Notes under the pieces: model-generated
Seen by the model: the letters and a program-made list of their open reading frames with translations, nothing else
Database searches by the model: none
Told to the model about the DNA's origin: nothing
Source: Streptomyces sp. NBC_00078
GTDB lineage: Bacteria; Actinomycetota; Actinomycetes; Streptomycetales; Streptomycetaceae
DNA length: 64,000 nucleotides
NCBI RefSeq assembly: GCF_026343335.1
Contig: NZ_JAPELX010000001.1
Coordinates: 2,790,001-2,854,000 of the forward strand
Direction of reading: 5' to 3'
Translations under genes and position numbers: made by a program
In this document: positions 1 through 7,897 of the stretch, one piece after another
Position numbering within the stretch: position 1 is the first letter of the stretch
How the letters are laid out: the number at the start of each line of letters is the position of its first letter

Positions 1-792
1 GATGCCGGGCAGAAGGCCGAGCGGGGGCGGGAGCTGAGGTCGGGCGATCATGAATGAGACCTGCCCGCCGAGGAGCCGGCCGCGGGCGGTGCCGTCCTCC
101 CCCACGGTGAGCCGGGCGAGTTCGGAGGAGTAGAGCCAGCCGGACAGGGGAGCGAGGATGATTCCGCCGGGCCGGGTCTGCTCCACCCACGCATACGGGA
201 GCTCGGTGACTCCGCAGGTGGCGATCAGCCGGTCGTACGGGGCGCCGTCGGGGTGGCCGGCGAGCCCGTCGCCCTCGATCAGGAGCGGCGCGTACCCGGC
301 GTGCCCGAGCGCGGTACGGGCGCGGATGGAGACTTCCGCGTCGACCTCCATGGACGTCACGAAGTCTTCGCCGAGGCGGTGGCAGAGCAGGCCGGTGGAG
401 TATCCGGTGCCTGTGCCGATTTCCAGCACGCGGTTGCCGTCCTCGACTCGGAGGTCTTCGAGCATCCGGACGACGAGGCCGGGCAGGGTGCTCGATGAGG
501 TGGGCTCGCGCAGGACCTCACCGCGAATGTCCCCAGGGGCGATCGTCCCGGCGATCTGGGTGACGAGGGAGGCGTCTTGGTAGCAGCCGACCAGCCATCC
601 GGGGTCATCGGGGAGGACGGGCCGCCACGCGGTGGGGCCGGGGCTGTCGGCCCGTTCGAAGAAGCCGCCGCGCAGGAACTCGTGCCGGGGCACGCTTTCA
701 ACGGCGGCCCGCCATGGGCCGATGCGCAGGTGGCCGCTGGCGGCCAGGCGCTCGGCGAGCGTGAGGCGGAGGCCTTTGTCGTCGTCGGTCAC
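1..792 (-). CDS. PIMT-like methyltransferase of a graspetide/imiditide cluster (3' end outside window)
   Basis: A class I SAM methyltransferase related to protein-L-isoaspartate O-methyltransferases. The SAM motif VLEIGTGTGYSTGLL is at about residues 127-141, preceded by the PIMT-type substrate-pocket segment TSSSTLP near residue 105. In the characterised fuscimiditide system (Thermobifida fusca) a dedicated PIMT homologue methylates an Asp of an ester-crosslinked peptide so that it collapses to an aspartimide; the gene position here supports the same job by inference. The GTG start forms a GTGA overlap with the stop of the ATP-grasp gene, so the two are translationally coupled. The C-terminus lies beyond position 1. 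A housekeeping PIMT is less likely because of the neighbouring precursor and ligase. Confidence 0.85.
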   Translation of the reverse strand, partial: MTDDDKGLRLTLAERLAASGHLRIGPWRAAVESVPRHEFLRGGFFERADSPGPTAWRPVLPDDPGWLVGCYQDASLVTQIAGTIAPGDIRGEVLREPTSSSTLPGLVVRMLEDLRVEDGNRVLEIGTGTGYSTGLLCHRLGEDFVTSMEVDAEVSIRARTALGHAGYAPLLIEGDGLAGHPDGAPYDRLIATCGVTELPYAWVEQTRPGGIILAPLSGWLYSSELARLTVGEDGTARGRLLGGQVSFMIARPQLPPPLGLLPGI

Positions 793-1742
793 GTCGTGGT
801 CTTCCTCTCCAAGAGGTCGGCCAGGGCTGCGCACATGGGCAGACCCGTCTCAGGCTCCAGCCAGTACCACTGACCGGAGGGGTTGCATTCCAGGAACCAC
901 CATTGCCCGTCCTCGGCCACGCAGAAGTCGAAAGCCCCGAAGCCAAGACCGAAGTGGTCCATGTAGTGGCGCAACGCCGGCGCGATGTCCGGTGGCGGCT
1001 CCACGGAGGCGTAGGTGAGCCGGTCGTAGTTGGTGCGCCAGTCCAACAGGTCGGAGTCGATGCGGACGCAGAACACCCGGGTACCGATGACGGTCACCCG
1101 TACGTCCGCGGTCTTGTGGATGCGCTTCTGGAAGAGGTGCGCCGTACCCGCCACGCCGTCGTCGATGTCTGCGGCGGACACTTCGGCGACCTTGACGACG
1201 TTCGACACTCCGTCAACCCGGTACACGGGGTTGTGCAGCGGCTTGTAGATGACCGATCCGTGCCGCTTGATGAAGGCTCGGGCCGCGTCGGGGCTGGAGG
1301 TGATGAGCGTTGGCGGCACCAGGAAGCCTGCCTGTACCGCCGCGGCGAGCCCGGACGGTTTGAACTCCGCGTCCCCGATGCGGTGCGGGTGGTTGACGTA
1401 CAGGCAGCCCGGCAGGGCAGCCAGTACCCCGCCGAGCCCGTACCGAGCCTGCGTGACGGCGAACCGTGCGTCCTGCTCATCGAGGTGCGGGAAGGCGAAC
1501 CCGGTTGGCCGACGGTAGTACATGGCGCGGACGTTGGCCAGATCCGCGGTGCGGGAAGGGGTGAGTAGACGGCCCTGGATCCCGTGCGGGGTGATCTCTG
1601 CCTTCACCGACAGTGATGCGGGGAAGTCCCCCGAGTCGAGCCGCACGACCGGGATGTCCCGGCCGTGCAGCTCGCGAATCACCACATCGGCGGTGGGGTC
1701 GTTCAGGCTGGTGACGACCAACACCGGACGCGTGTCAGTCAC
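789..1742 (-). CDS. tgmB: ATP-grasp ligase (graspetide synthetase, RiPP maturase)
   Basis: A 317-aa ATP-grasp ligase of the RimK/MvdD type that makes side-chain ester or amide links in graspetides. Seen in the sequence: N-terminal pre-ATP-grasp region (LVVTSLNDPTADVV), a nucleotide-binding lysine segment (IYKPLHNP, about residue 165), and the C-terminal magnesium-binding element FLECNPSGQW near residue 290. Length fits the family of ATP-grasp RiPP maturases found beside GRASP-target precursors in actinobacteria. It starts at a GTG that overlaps the precursor stop (GTGA) and its own stop overlaps the methyltransferase start, giving a compact A-B-methyltransferase operon. Confidence 0.9.
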   Translation of the reverse strand: MTDTRPVLVVTSLNDPTADVVIRELHGRDIPVVRLDSGDFPASLSVKAEITPHGIQGRLLTPSRTADLANVRAMYYRRPTGFAFPHLDEQDARFAVTQARYGLGGVLAALPGCLYVNHPHRIGDAEFKPSGLAAAVQAGFLVPPTLITSSPDAARAFIKRHGSVIYKPLHNPVYRVDGVSNVVKVAEVSAADIDDGVAGTAHLFQKRIHKTADVRVTVIGTRVFCVRIDSDLLDWRTNYDRLTYASVEPPPDIAPALRHYMDHFGLGFGAFDFCVAEDGQWWFLECNPSGQWYWLEPETGLPMCAALADLLERKTTT

Positions 1743-2032
1743 TGGTCGCTGTCGCTCCCGGTGTCGCTGTCCTGAGTGGTGCCGTTGCCGTCCGGGCTGG
1801 TGCCCGTGGAGGGGCTGGTGCCGGTGCTGGTGCCGTGGCCAGGCATCTCCATGACCTGGCCACTCACGTCATAGAACTTGGCGGTCTGGGTGTCCGGGTC
1901 CAGTCGGCTGGTGGTGTATCCGGGGGCCATCGTGGGGTACGGCGCCATGCGGCCGACCCCCCACGGCAGCGGGGTGATGATTCCCTGCGGAACAGCCGTG
2001 CTCGTCGGCAGACGGTCAGAGTGGACGAACAT
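1739..2032 (-). CDS. tgmA: ATP-grasp-modified RiPP precursor
   Basis: A 97-aa precursor of the 'putative ATP-grasp target' family. The conserved leader block PWGVGRMAPYP (residues 23-33) and LDPDTQTAKFYD (44-55) are recognition features of this family; the last 30 residues are a low-complexity core of Thr/Ser donors and Asp acceptors (TGTSPSTGTSP, then DSDTGSDSDQ), as expected for omega-ester rings. A GAGGAGAGG Shine-Dalgarno sits just upstream of the ATG. The core is longer and more repetitive than that of fuscimiditide, so the ring pattern cannot be predicted. Function is family knowledge; modification here is inferred. Confidence 0.88.
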   Translation of the reverse strand: MFVHSDRLPTSTAVPQGIITPLPWGVGRMAPYPTMAPGYTTSRLDPDTQTAKFYDVSGQVMEMPGHGTSTGTSPSTGTSPDGNGTTQDSDTGSDSDQ

Positions 2033-2104
2033 GCCTCTCCTCGATGTCGCAGTGATGGAACCCAGCCGGGGCGGGTTGAAGCGGCCCCGACCGGATGGAT
2101 GACG

Positions 2105-2275
2105 TCAGCTGTGGCTGTCCTCGACCTCAATGAGGTCGAGGGTGTGGGCGCGGACAGGCTGGTCGGCGAGCGATCCCTTGCTCTTCTCCGGCGTCACCTG
2201 CTTCACGTTCTTGGTGTCCCGCTCTATCTGCGCCTTCGCGGCCCTGACAGTGCTCTTCTTGCTACTCACGCGCAT
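2105..2275 (-). CDS. Small basic peptide upstream of the RiPP precursor
   Basis: A 56-aa Lys/Arg-rich peptide (MRVSSKKSTVRAAKAQIERD at the N-terminus) ending in an acidic, hydrophobic tail, LDLIEVEDSHS. The ATG is preceded by GGAGGAG with proper spacing, which argues that it is translated. It lies 72 nt upstream of the precursor in the same direction. I do not recognise a family. It could be a regulatory or chaperone-like small protein, or a second substrate of the maturation enzymes; nothing in it matches the conserved leader of the ATP-grasp target family. Confidence 0.6.
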   Translation of the reverse strand: MRVSSKKSTVRAAKAQIERDTKNVKQVTPEKSKGSLADQPVRAHTLDLIEVEDSHS

Positions 2276-2543
2276 TTGCTCCTCCCTTCGGTTCCGTGTG
2301 TGGGGCCACCCGCCGTTCTGGCGGCGGGCGGCCCCGTGCGGTCCCCCTCGGGGGAGGGGACCGGCCCGCGCAGCGTCTTGCCATTTCTGCACTGCGCGGG
2401 AGATTGCGCTGCTTACGCCCCGAGGCCCCTGCGCGGGGAGGAGCATTGCGTCGTGGGGGAACGGTGGTCTGCCTTTCCCCGCGCCGGGAGTTGGTCTGCC
2501 CGATGGCCTCGGTCGGAGATCATCCGGGACACCGGGCAGAGGT
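2276..2543 (-). promoter_or_regulatory. Intergenic region: terminator plus presumed promoter of the RiPP operon
   Basis: This 268-nt gap separates the regulator-side operon from the peptide genes. It contains a strong hairpin (see terminator) and the Shine-Dalgarno of the 56-aa peptide gene. I see no convincing coding frame. The promoter for the precursor operon should lie between about 2280 and 2340, but I could not identify clear -35/-10 hexamers. Confidence 0.35.
2339..2363 (-). terminator. Hairpin terminator after the 229-aa regulator-side gene
   Basis: An 8-bp perfect GC stem (CGGTCCCC paired with GGGGACCG) with a 9-nt loop, about 180 nt downstream of the stop at 2544 and before the peptide genes. 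No clear T-run follows, as is common in Streptomyces. Confidence 0.5.
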
Positions 2544-3230
2544 CTATGCGGCGACCGCGAGTTCGGCGAGCAGTTGGTCCACGTCGAGCACACGGAACAA
2601 GGACAGTCGCCGTACCAGCTGCGAGGCGAGCAGCAGCGGAGCCCGTGGATCGCTGAACGCGACCGGCTTCTCCGGCGACGAGACGACCCGCACGTCACCA
2701 TCCGTGCCGGAGCCGTAGACACTGCCCAACGCCCCGTACAGCGGTGCGCTATTGGCGAGGAACACCATCGGGTTGCCTTCCATGTGGTCGCAGAGCTTCG
2801 CCGTCGTGCGGACGTGCCGCGCGCACACAGGCGGCTGGTTCGCCAGGATGTACGGCTTCGTCGGGTCTTCGTCCTTCGGCCCGGCAAGGAAGATGAACCC
2901 GAGAGGTGTCCGCGCCGGTCGCGTGCAGATCTGGCAGCGCCCAGCGAGCATCGTCGCCATCTGCCTGTACGGGTGCACGAACCTCCATAGCGGCTCGCCC
3001 ACCGGCACGCCGTCGCCCCCGTGGTTGAAGCTGCACCGCGCCCACAGCATGCCGCGCACCGGCCGGTCTCTGGGGTCCTCGTCGCCGTAGAACAGACGCA
3101 GGCCCGAGCCGCCGCGCCGGCGAAGGATGTGCAGGTTCGTCGGCGCCGCCTCCTCGCCCTTGCGCTGGGTGATCCACGGGACCACTCCGCGCTCACTCGT
3201 ACTGGCCACGGGACGGGGGAACTCGATCAC
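2544..3230 (-). CDS. Uncharacterised protein with clustered Cys/His residues
   Basis: A 228-aa protein. I chose the GTG at 3230 because it overlaps the upstream stop (GTGA) and gives the conserved-looking start IEFPRPV; a longer frame upstream would overlap the previous gene. A central CQICTRP and a later PPVCARH...LC arrangement suggests a metal site. No enzymatic motif is visible. Proteins of this look occur in Streptomyces next to HATPase and helix-turn-helix genes as here, so a regulatory accessory role is a guess from context only. Confidence 0.7.
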   Translation of the reverse strand: MIEFPRPVASTSERGVVPWITQRKGEEAAPTNLHILRRRGGSGLRLFYGDEDPRDRPVRGMLWARCSFNHGGDGVPVGEPLWRFVHPYRQMATMLAGRCQICTRPARTPLGFIFLAGPKDEDPTKPYILANQPPVCARHVRTTAKLCDHMEGNPMVFLANSAPLYGALGSVYGSGTDGDVRVVSSPEKPVAFSDPRAPLLLASQLVRRLSLFRVLDVDQLLAELAVAA

Positions 3231-3625
3231 GCGTACTCCTTCAGGCACCGGATCGCGCCCAGACGTTCCACCAGTTCGTTGACGGTCCATGCCATCCGGC
3301 GCAGGTGCCCGACGGCTCGCCAGTGATCACCAGGCACGTCGGCGACGGGCACCTCACGAGCCCGCGCGATCAACCGGGCGGCCTCCTCGTCCTCGTCTGC
3401 CTTGTTCGTGAGCCCGATATCGACGAGCTGCATCAAGTGGCCACGAAGACGCTCAGCTAAGTCTTCGACGTCGTCCTCACGCGGTATGACGTCGTCCAGC
3501 ACGGCGCCGACATCCTCGAGTACGGCGTCCCCGTCGAAGGGCGTCCACTTCCGCACGGCCGCCAAGAGGGTCGTGAGGGTCTCCTCGTTCGCGGGCGCCC
3601 AGTGGGCCAAGGCCGGGGCGGTCAC
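3227..3625 (-). CDS. Uncharacterised acidic helical protein
   Basis: A 132-aa protein rich in Asp/Glu (DDVIPREDDVEDLAERLRGH) predicted to be largely alpha-helical. The GTG at 3625 has an ideal AAGGAGG and overlaps the stop of the HATPase gene (GTGA), as does its own stop with the next gene, so all three form one translationally coupled unit. It contains a TTA leucine codon (3458-3460), unusual for highly expressed Streptomyces genes and a sign of possible bldA dependence. No family recognised. Confidence 0.7.
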   Translation of the reverse strand: MTAPALAHWAPANEETLTTLLAAVRKWTPFDGDAVLEDVGAVLDDVIPREDDVEDLAERLRGHLMQLVDIGLTNKADEDEEAARLIARAREVPVADVPGDHWRAVGHLRRMAWTVNELVERLGAIRCLKEYA

Positions 3626-4101
3626 CGTGCCTCCTTGGTGGGCACGTTGAGGCGGCACCACGTCGTCGCGCCATCGTCGCTGGTTCCCCAGGTTCCGCCG
3701 TTCTCCTCCGCCAGGGCGTGGACAAGCGCGAGGCCCCGCCCTGACTCGGCCGCGTCGTCCGTCGGCTTGGGCTCGGCGCAGCCCGGCATGCCGTCGCCCA
3801 CCGCGATACGGAGGGCCCCGTCCTCGAAGGTGATCTTCAGACTGATCTGCTTGGTGCCGCTGTGCAGGACCGCGTTGGTGAGCAGCTCCGAGACGATCAG
3901 CATCACGTCGTCGTGCAGCGCCTCAAGGCCGCAGTATCGGAGCCTGGCGGCCGCGATCCGGCGCAGGATTCCTACGCGGCATGTGTCCTGGGCCGCGGGC
4001 GGCTCGTTGTCGTGACGGGGGGTCACGCGGAAGCGCTCGTTCAGCACGTCGCCGCCGCGGTGGGGGGCCGTGCGAAGCGTGCGTACGGCTGTCGTCGTCA
4101 T
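3622..4101 (-). CDS. HATPase_c (anti-sigma-factor-like) regulatory protein
   Basis: A single-domain GHKL ATP-binding protein of the Streptomyces anti-sigma/serine-kinase-like family. The N-box is IVSELLTNAVLHSG, followed by VGDGMPG (G1 box) and ESGRGLALVHAL (G2 box), with a C-terminal TWGTSDDGATTW segment. Such proteins normally bind regulators rather than act as sensor kinases. Start choice is uncertain: ATG 4101 follows AGAGGACGTG; another ATG at 4203 has GAGG at good spacing and would add 34 residues. It heads the coupled three-gene unit and faces the divergent TTA-containing regulator. Confidence 0.8.
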   Translation of the reverse strand: MTTTAVRTLRTAPHRGGDVLNERFRVTPRHDNEPPAAQDTCRVGILRRIAAARLRYCGLEALHDDVMLIVSELLTNAVLHSGTKQISLKITFEDGALRIAVGDGMPGCAEPKPTDDAAESGRGLALVHALAEENGGTWGTSDDGATTWCRLNVPTKEAR

Positions 4102-4355
4102 CACGTCCTCTGGGGGGAGCGTGGGGGCTGACCGGACGGCACGCGCAGGACTGCACTCCGGGTGGGTGGAGGTCTCGTCCTGCGTGGTGACTGCTCTGGT
4201 CATCGTGGCCTCGGCGTCTGCGGTGGGGGCGATACCCCGCCCGTTTCCCACGGGGGAACGAGGAGCGAGCGGGGCCGTACACAACAGCTAACCCACCGTC
4301 ACCTCCCGTTGGACATGACGAAGTTGTCCCGGCCTCCCACCTCACAACTGACGAA

Positions 4356-5705
4356 TTGACTCGCCCTTTACTGTCGGTGACGGTCCGGGCCTTCTACCGT
4401 GGGCTGGTGGCGGAGACCCGGAACGAAGACTTAGCCGCATGGATGGCGGATCACGGCATGTCGGCCGCAGAGCTGACCGACGCCGTCAATGACGCCATCC
4501 TCACGCTCACCGGCAAGCCCGGCGCCACGTCGGAACGGACCGTGTTCCGATGGCTGTCCGGCGAGAACCAATGGCCGCAGGAGCGCCAGCGCATCGCCGT
4601 GGAGATCGTCACCGGCCGCACCATCACGGACTTAGGGTTCGTGCCTCGAGGGAAACGCAAGACCGACCCACCGCCCCCACCAGCACTACCGGAGGACCCT
4701 TCAGTGCATCGCCGCCGTTTCGTCGGGGCGGCCACCGGCACCGCCGCCGCCGTCACAGCACCCCTCGTCAGCGCAGGCTTCCGCCCCTCCCACGTCGGCA
4801 CCTCCGACGTCATCCGGCTCCGTGACCACGTCGAAAACCTCGTGGAACTGGACGCCGAACGCGGCGGACACACCGCCCTCGAAAGGGCGGCCCTCGCGGG
4901 AGCCTCCGAAGCCCTCGGCCTACAGAAGCGGTCCACCACACAGCGCGTGAGGCAACGCCTGTTCGCCCTCGCCTCCGACTTCACCGCAACCGCCGCATGG
5001 TCCCTGATCGACGCCGGGCAGCTCGACGACGCCGGCCGCCGCCTCGACCGCGCGCTGACCCTCGCGGGCATGGCCCAAGACTCCGAAATGACCATGCAGG
5101 TGTGGAACCTACGGGCCATGCTCGCCCGGCAGCGCGGAGAGTACGCCGAAGCAGTCGCCGCAGCCCAGGCCGCCCAGACGACGACCGTCGCCCGCCGCAG
5201 CCCGATACACGCCTCCCTCGCCCACGCCCGCACCGCAATCGGCCTCGCCCACTCCCGGGACCACCGCGGCGCCCTGCGCTCTCTCGGCCGCGCCGAAACC
5301 GCAATCTCCAAGGCCGACATGACGGCCCCGCTGCCCATCTGGATGGCCTTCTACGGACCCGCGGAACTGCACTCGCTCACCGCAATCGTGGAGGACGTCG
5401 TCGGGCGCCCTGGCGAAGCTGAGGCCGCCTCCTACAGGGCACTCGCCGCCCTGCCCGAGGCGTATCGCCGCAACCGCGCCAACGCCACCGTGCGCCTCGC
5501 CCTCGCCCAGCTCCATCAGGGCGACCTCGATCAGGCAGTCGCCACCAGCGGCAAGGTGTTCGAGATCATGGCCGGTGACCCCATCCCCGGCCGCATGCGT
5601 CAAGCCCTCGGCGACTTCCAGCGCGATCTGATCACCCTGGCTCCCTCCGCGCACATCGCGCACGAGTGGATCGACCGCTACCGGACCGAATGGAGCACTC
5701 CTTGA
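4356..5705 (+). CDS. XRE-like / TPR-type transcriptional regulator with TTA codons
   Basis: An approximately 449-aa regulator: N-terminal helix-turn-helix region (MSAAELTDAVNDAILTL ... RTVFRWLSGENQWP, about residues 35-75), a Tat-like RRRFVGA segment near residue 120, and a C-terminal helical repeat region resembling tetratricopeptide repeats. Two in-frame TTA leucine codons (4431-4433 and 4632-4634) suggest bldA control. The annotated start is TTG; GTG 4407 is an alternative in the same frame and lies 6 nt after a TACCGT -10-like element, which would make the mRNA leaderless. It is divergent from the HATPase operon and likely controls the RiPP locus, by context only. Confidence 0.75.
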   Translation: MTRPLLSVTVRAFYRGLVAETRNEDLAAWMADHGMSAAELTDAVNDAILTLTGKPGATSERTVFRWLSGENQWPQERQRIAVEIVTGRTITDLGFVPRGKRKTDPPPPPALPEDPSVHRRRFVGAATGTAAAVTAPLVSAGFRPSHVGTSDVIRLRDHVENLVELDAERGGHTALERAALAGASEALGLQKRSTTQRVRQRLFALASDFTATAAWSLIDAGQLDDAGRRLDRALTLAGMAQDSEMTMQVWNLRAMLARQRGEYAEAVAAAQAAQTTTVARRSPIHASLAHARTAIGLAHSRDHRGALRSLGRAETAISKADMTAPLPIWMAFYGPAELHSLTAIVEDVVGRPGEAEAASYRALAALPEAYRRNRANATVRLALAQLHQGDLDQAVATSGKVFEIMAGDPIPGRMRQALGDFQRDLITLAPSAHIAHEWIDRYRTEWSTP

Positions 5706-6223
5706 CCACGGCAACCGTCGAACTCCGCCACTACGGGCACGACGACCTACCGCAGATCCGACAGACCCTGCTGGATGTGCACGCGGACGCGTACGCGGAC
5801 GAGATGGAAGACGAGTTCAACCAGCGGTTCCCCTGGTTCGTCGATCACTGGGGCTCAATCCCCGGGTTCTCCTGCGTCATCGGCTACGACGACGGCGAAC
5901 CGGTCGGCTTCGCCTACGGCGCCCCAGCCACCCCGGGCCGTGAGTGGTGGCGCGAGCACGTGAACCCCGCGCCGGCGGATGACTCGACATTCTCTGTGTC
6001 CGAGCTGATGGTGCGCCCGAAGTGGCGTAAGACCGGCACGGCCGAGCGGTTGCACACGGCACTGCTGGAGAGCCGGCCGGAGGCTCTCGCCGTTCTCCTC
6101 GTCGACCCCGACCACCCCAAGGTGCAAGATCTGTACGCAACTTGGGACTACCGGAAGGTCGGAAACCGCCAGCCCTTCCCGGACAGTCCGAACTTCGCTG
6201 TCATGCTCCGAGAACTCCGCTGA
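5702..6223 (+). CDS. GNAT family N-acetyltransferase
   Basis: A 173-aa GNAT-fold acyltransferase: beta-strand GYDDGEPVGFAYGAP, then SELMVRPKWRKTGTAERLHTAL, the acetyl-CoA pyrophosphate loop region, and a C-terminal LYATWDYRKVG. The TTG start overlaps the regulator stop (TTGA) and has GGAG 6 nt upstream; an ATG at 5690 is also possible. Translational coupling to the regulator suggests joint expression; the substrate is unknown. Confidence 0.78.
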   Translation: MTTATVELRHYGHDDLPQIRQTLLDVHADAYADEMEDEFNQRFPWFVDHWGSIPGFSCVIGYDDGEPVGFAYGAPATPGREWWREHVNPAPADDSTFSVSELMVRPKWRKTGTAERLHTALLESRPEALAVLLVDPDHPKVQDLYATWDYRKVGNRQPFPDSPNFAVMLRELR

Positions 6224-6239
6224 CCAGTACCAGCACAAT

Positions 6240-6263
6240 GGCCCGCCTCCACCGAGGCGGGCC
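6240..6263 (+). terminator. Rho-independent-like hairpin after the GNAT gene
   Basis: Nine base pairs (GGCCCGCCT with AGGCGGGCC) around a 6-nt loop, 16 nt downstream of the GNAT stop. It also lies downstream of the small convergent zinc-ribbon gene, so it may work in both directions. Confidence 0.7.
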
Positions 6264-6284
6264 GTCTGCTTCGCGGGCGGAGCG

Positions 6285-6425
6285 TCAGGCGTTGTAGCCC
6301 TTCTGCCGCACTACCGGCCCCCACTGGGCCGCGCGCTCCCCGAAGCACGTCCGGCACAGGGGGTCGGCGTCGCTGCCGTACCTCTTGTACTTGGCAAAGC
6401 AGTTGGCGCACTGGCCCGTTCGCAT
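6285..6425 (-). CDS. Small CxxC...CxxC (zinc-ribbon-like) protein
   Basis: A 46-aa frame with CANCFAKYKRYG and LCRTCFGE, a four-cysteine metal-binding pattern, ending QKGYNA. The ATG at 6425 is preceded by GAGG placed too close; an in-frame GTG lies further upstream. It abuts the truncated SDR gene, so it may itself be cut at the same breakpoint. Function unknown. Confidence 0.4.
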   Translation of the reverse strand: MRTGQCANCFAKYKRYGSDADPLCRTCFGERAAQWGPVVRQKGYNA

Positions 6426-6594
6426 CCTCGGCCCCGCCTTCGGGCTCACCCAGGACTACACGCGCAAGCACCTCGGCATCAGGTTCGAGGTCGACAACAG
6501 CCGTAGCGTGCGGGAGCTCGGCATCGGCTACCGGCCCATCGAGGAGACCCTGCTGGACCACTACGAGGCATGGCGGGCGCAGCGGTCCCGGTAG
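6421..6594 (+). pseudogene. 3' remnant of an SDR/NAD-dependent epimerase gene
   Basis: Only the last ~55 residues remain: GPAFGLTQDYTRKHLGIRF followed by VRELGIGYRPIEETLLDH, the typical C-terminus of extended SDR reductases of the dihydroflavonol-reductase/cinnamoyl-CoA-reductase type. No Rossmann motif or catalytic YxxxK lies upstream; the preceding sequence is the zinc-ribbon gene on the other strand. The junction near 6420 therefore looks like a deletion or insertion breakpoint at the edge of the RiPP region. Confidence 0.65.
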
Positions 6595-6646
6595 CGGAGC
6601 ACCGGCCGCTTTCCGATGGCGGCAGATGGGCGCACACGAACAGCCG

Positions 6647-7894
6647 CTACGCCCCCTGCCCCCTCGACTCCCCCAGTACCCCCCTCAACCTCCGTACCCT
6701 CAGCACCAGTTCGAGTTCGAAGCGCCGGTCCGGGTCGTCGATCTCGTCGCCCCACAGCTCGCGGATCTGGCGCAGGCGGTAGCGGACCGTCTGGGGGTGG
6801 ACGCCGAGCCGGGCGGCCACCTCCGGCGCTCCGCCCCGCGTCTCCAGCCACGCCAGTAACGTTTCCGCAAGCCGGCGCCCGTGGGTCGGCCCGCAGTGGG
6901 CCAGGGGCGCCAGGCAGCGCAGGGCCAGGTCGTCGATCAGTTCCTCGGGCTGGAGGAGGACCAGGGCCTCGGTGTGTTCCGTGCAGTACAGGACGTCTCC
7001 GGTGGGCAGCAGCCGCCGTTCCATCAGGCGTACGGCCGCCTCGGCCCAGTGCAGCGACTTCGCCGCGTCGGCGAGCGGTACGGGCGGTCCGATCGCCCCG
7101 GACCAGCCGGTCAGCGCCCGGTGCAGTAACTCGGGGCGGCCCGCGGCGTCCGGCTCGGGGACGACCATGCGGGGCTGCTCGTACTCCATGTCGAGCAGCA
7201 CGCCCTCTCCGACGGCGGGCGCGACCGCCTCCCGGGCCGGGCGGAGCAGGACGCCGACCGCCACCTTGCGCGGCAGCGGCCAGCCGACCCGGGCGGCCCG
7301 TTCGGTCAGGGCGTCGGCCGGGTCGCCCCGGTGGTGTTCGGCGAGCAGCAGCTCCACCAGGCGGCGCTGGAGCCGCAGCCGCTCGCCGGCCTGCCGGGCC
7401 GCCGCCTCGGCGTAGCCGCGCACGGACTGGTCGACCAGTCCGTCCAGATACTCGTAACCGGCGTCCACGAGCTCGTACATCGCGGGCGGCGGGATCTCGA
7501 CCTGCTGGCCGATCTCGGCGAAACAGCGCCAGGCCAGGCGTACGCCCATGCGGTAGATGGCCTGCAGCGAGTCCAGGGTGCGGCCGTGCAGGCCTTCGCC
7601 GCGGCCGAACTCCTGGAAGACGCCCGGCGGGACCGTCGGCCGGCCCTCGGACTGCTCCAGGTGCTGGACGAAGACCTCGATGGCGCGGCGGATGCCGACC
7701 AGGGCCATCGGCTCGCCGGACTCGTCGAGGACGAGAGGCAGGTGCGGGTACTCGCGGCGGATCTCCCGCAGGATCTCCTCGGCGAGCGCCGGCGCCTCGG
7801 CCATCGCGAGGGCGGCGAACCGGCGGACCTGGAGTCGGGGGACGTCGTGCCAGGCCGAGCGGGTGGCGACGGCCGGCGAGTGGGCGGGCGTCAC
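6647..7894 (-). CDS. PucR/CdaR-type transcriptional regulator
   Basis: A 415-aa regulator with the family's C-terminal helix-turn-helix (TLLAWLETRGGAPEVAARLG, then VHPQTVRYRLRQIRELWG) at about residues 345-390, preceded by a GGDEF-like CdaR domain and an N-terminal RsbRD-like helical region (LVDAGYEYLDGLVDQ). The GTG start has GGGGAG 7 nt upstream and lies 4 nt after the stop of the small membrane-protein gene, so the two are likely cotranscribed. Ligand and targets are not evident from the sequence. Confidence 0.88.
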   Translation of the reverse strand: MTPAHSPAVATRSAWHDVPRLQVRRFAALAMAEAPALAEEILREIRREYPHLPLVLDESGEPMALVGIRRAIEVFVQHLEQSEGRPTVPPGVFQEFGRGEGLHGRTLDSLQAIYRMGVRLAWRCFAEIGQQVEIPPPAMYELVDAGYEYLDGLVDQSVRGYAEAAARQAGERLRLQRRLVELLLAEHHRGDPADALTERAARVGWPLPRKVAVGVLLRPAREAVAPAVGEGVLLDMEYEQPRMVVPEPDAAGRPELLHRALTGWSGAIGPPVPLADAAKSLHWAEAAVRLMERRLLPTGDVLYCTEHTEALVLLQPEELIDDLALRCLAPLAHCGPTHGRRLAETLLAWLETRGGAPEVAARLGVHPQTVRYRLRQIRELWGDEIDDPDRRFELELVLRVRRLRGVLGESRGQGA

Positions 7895-7897
7895 CGG

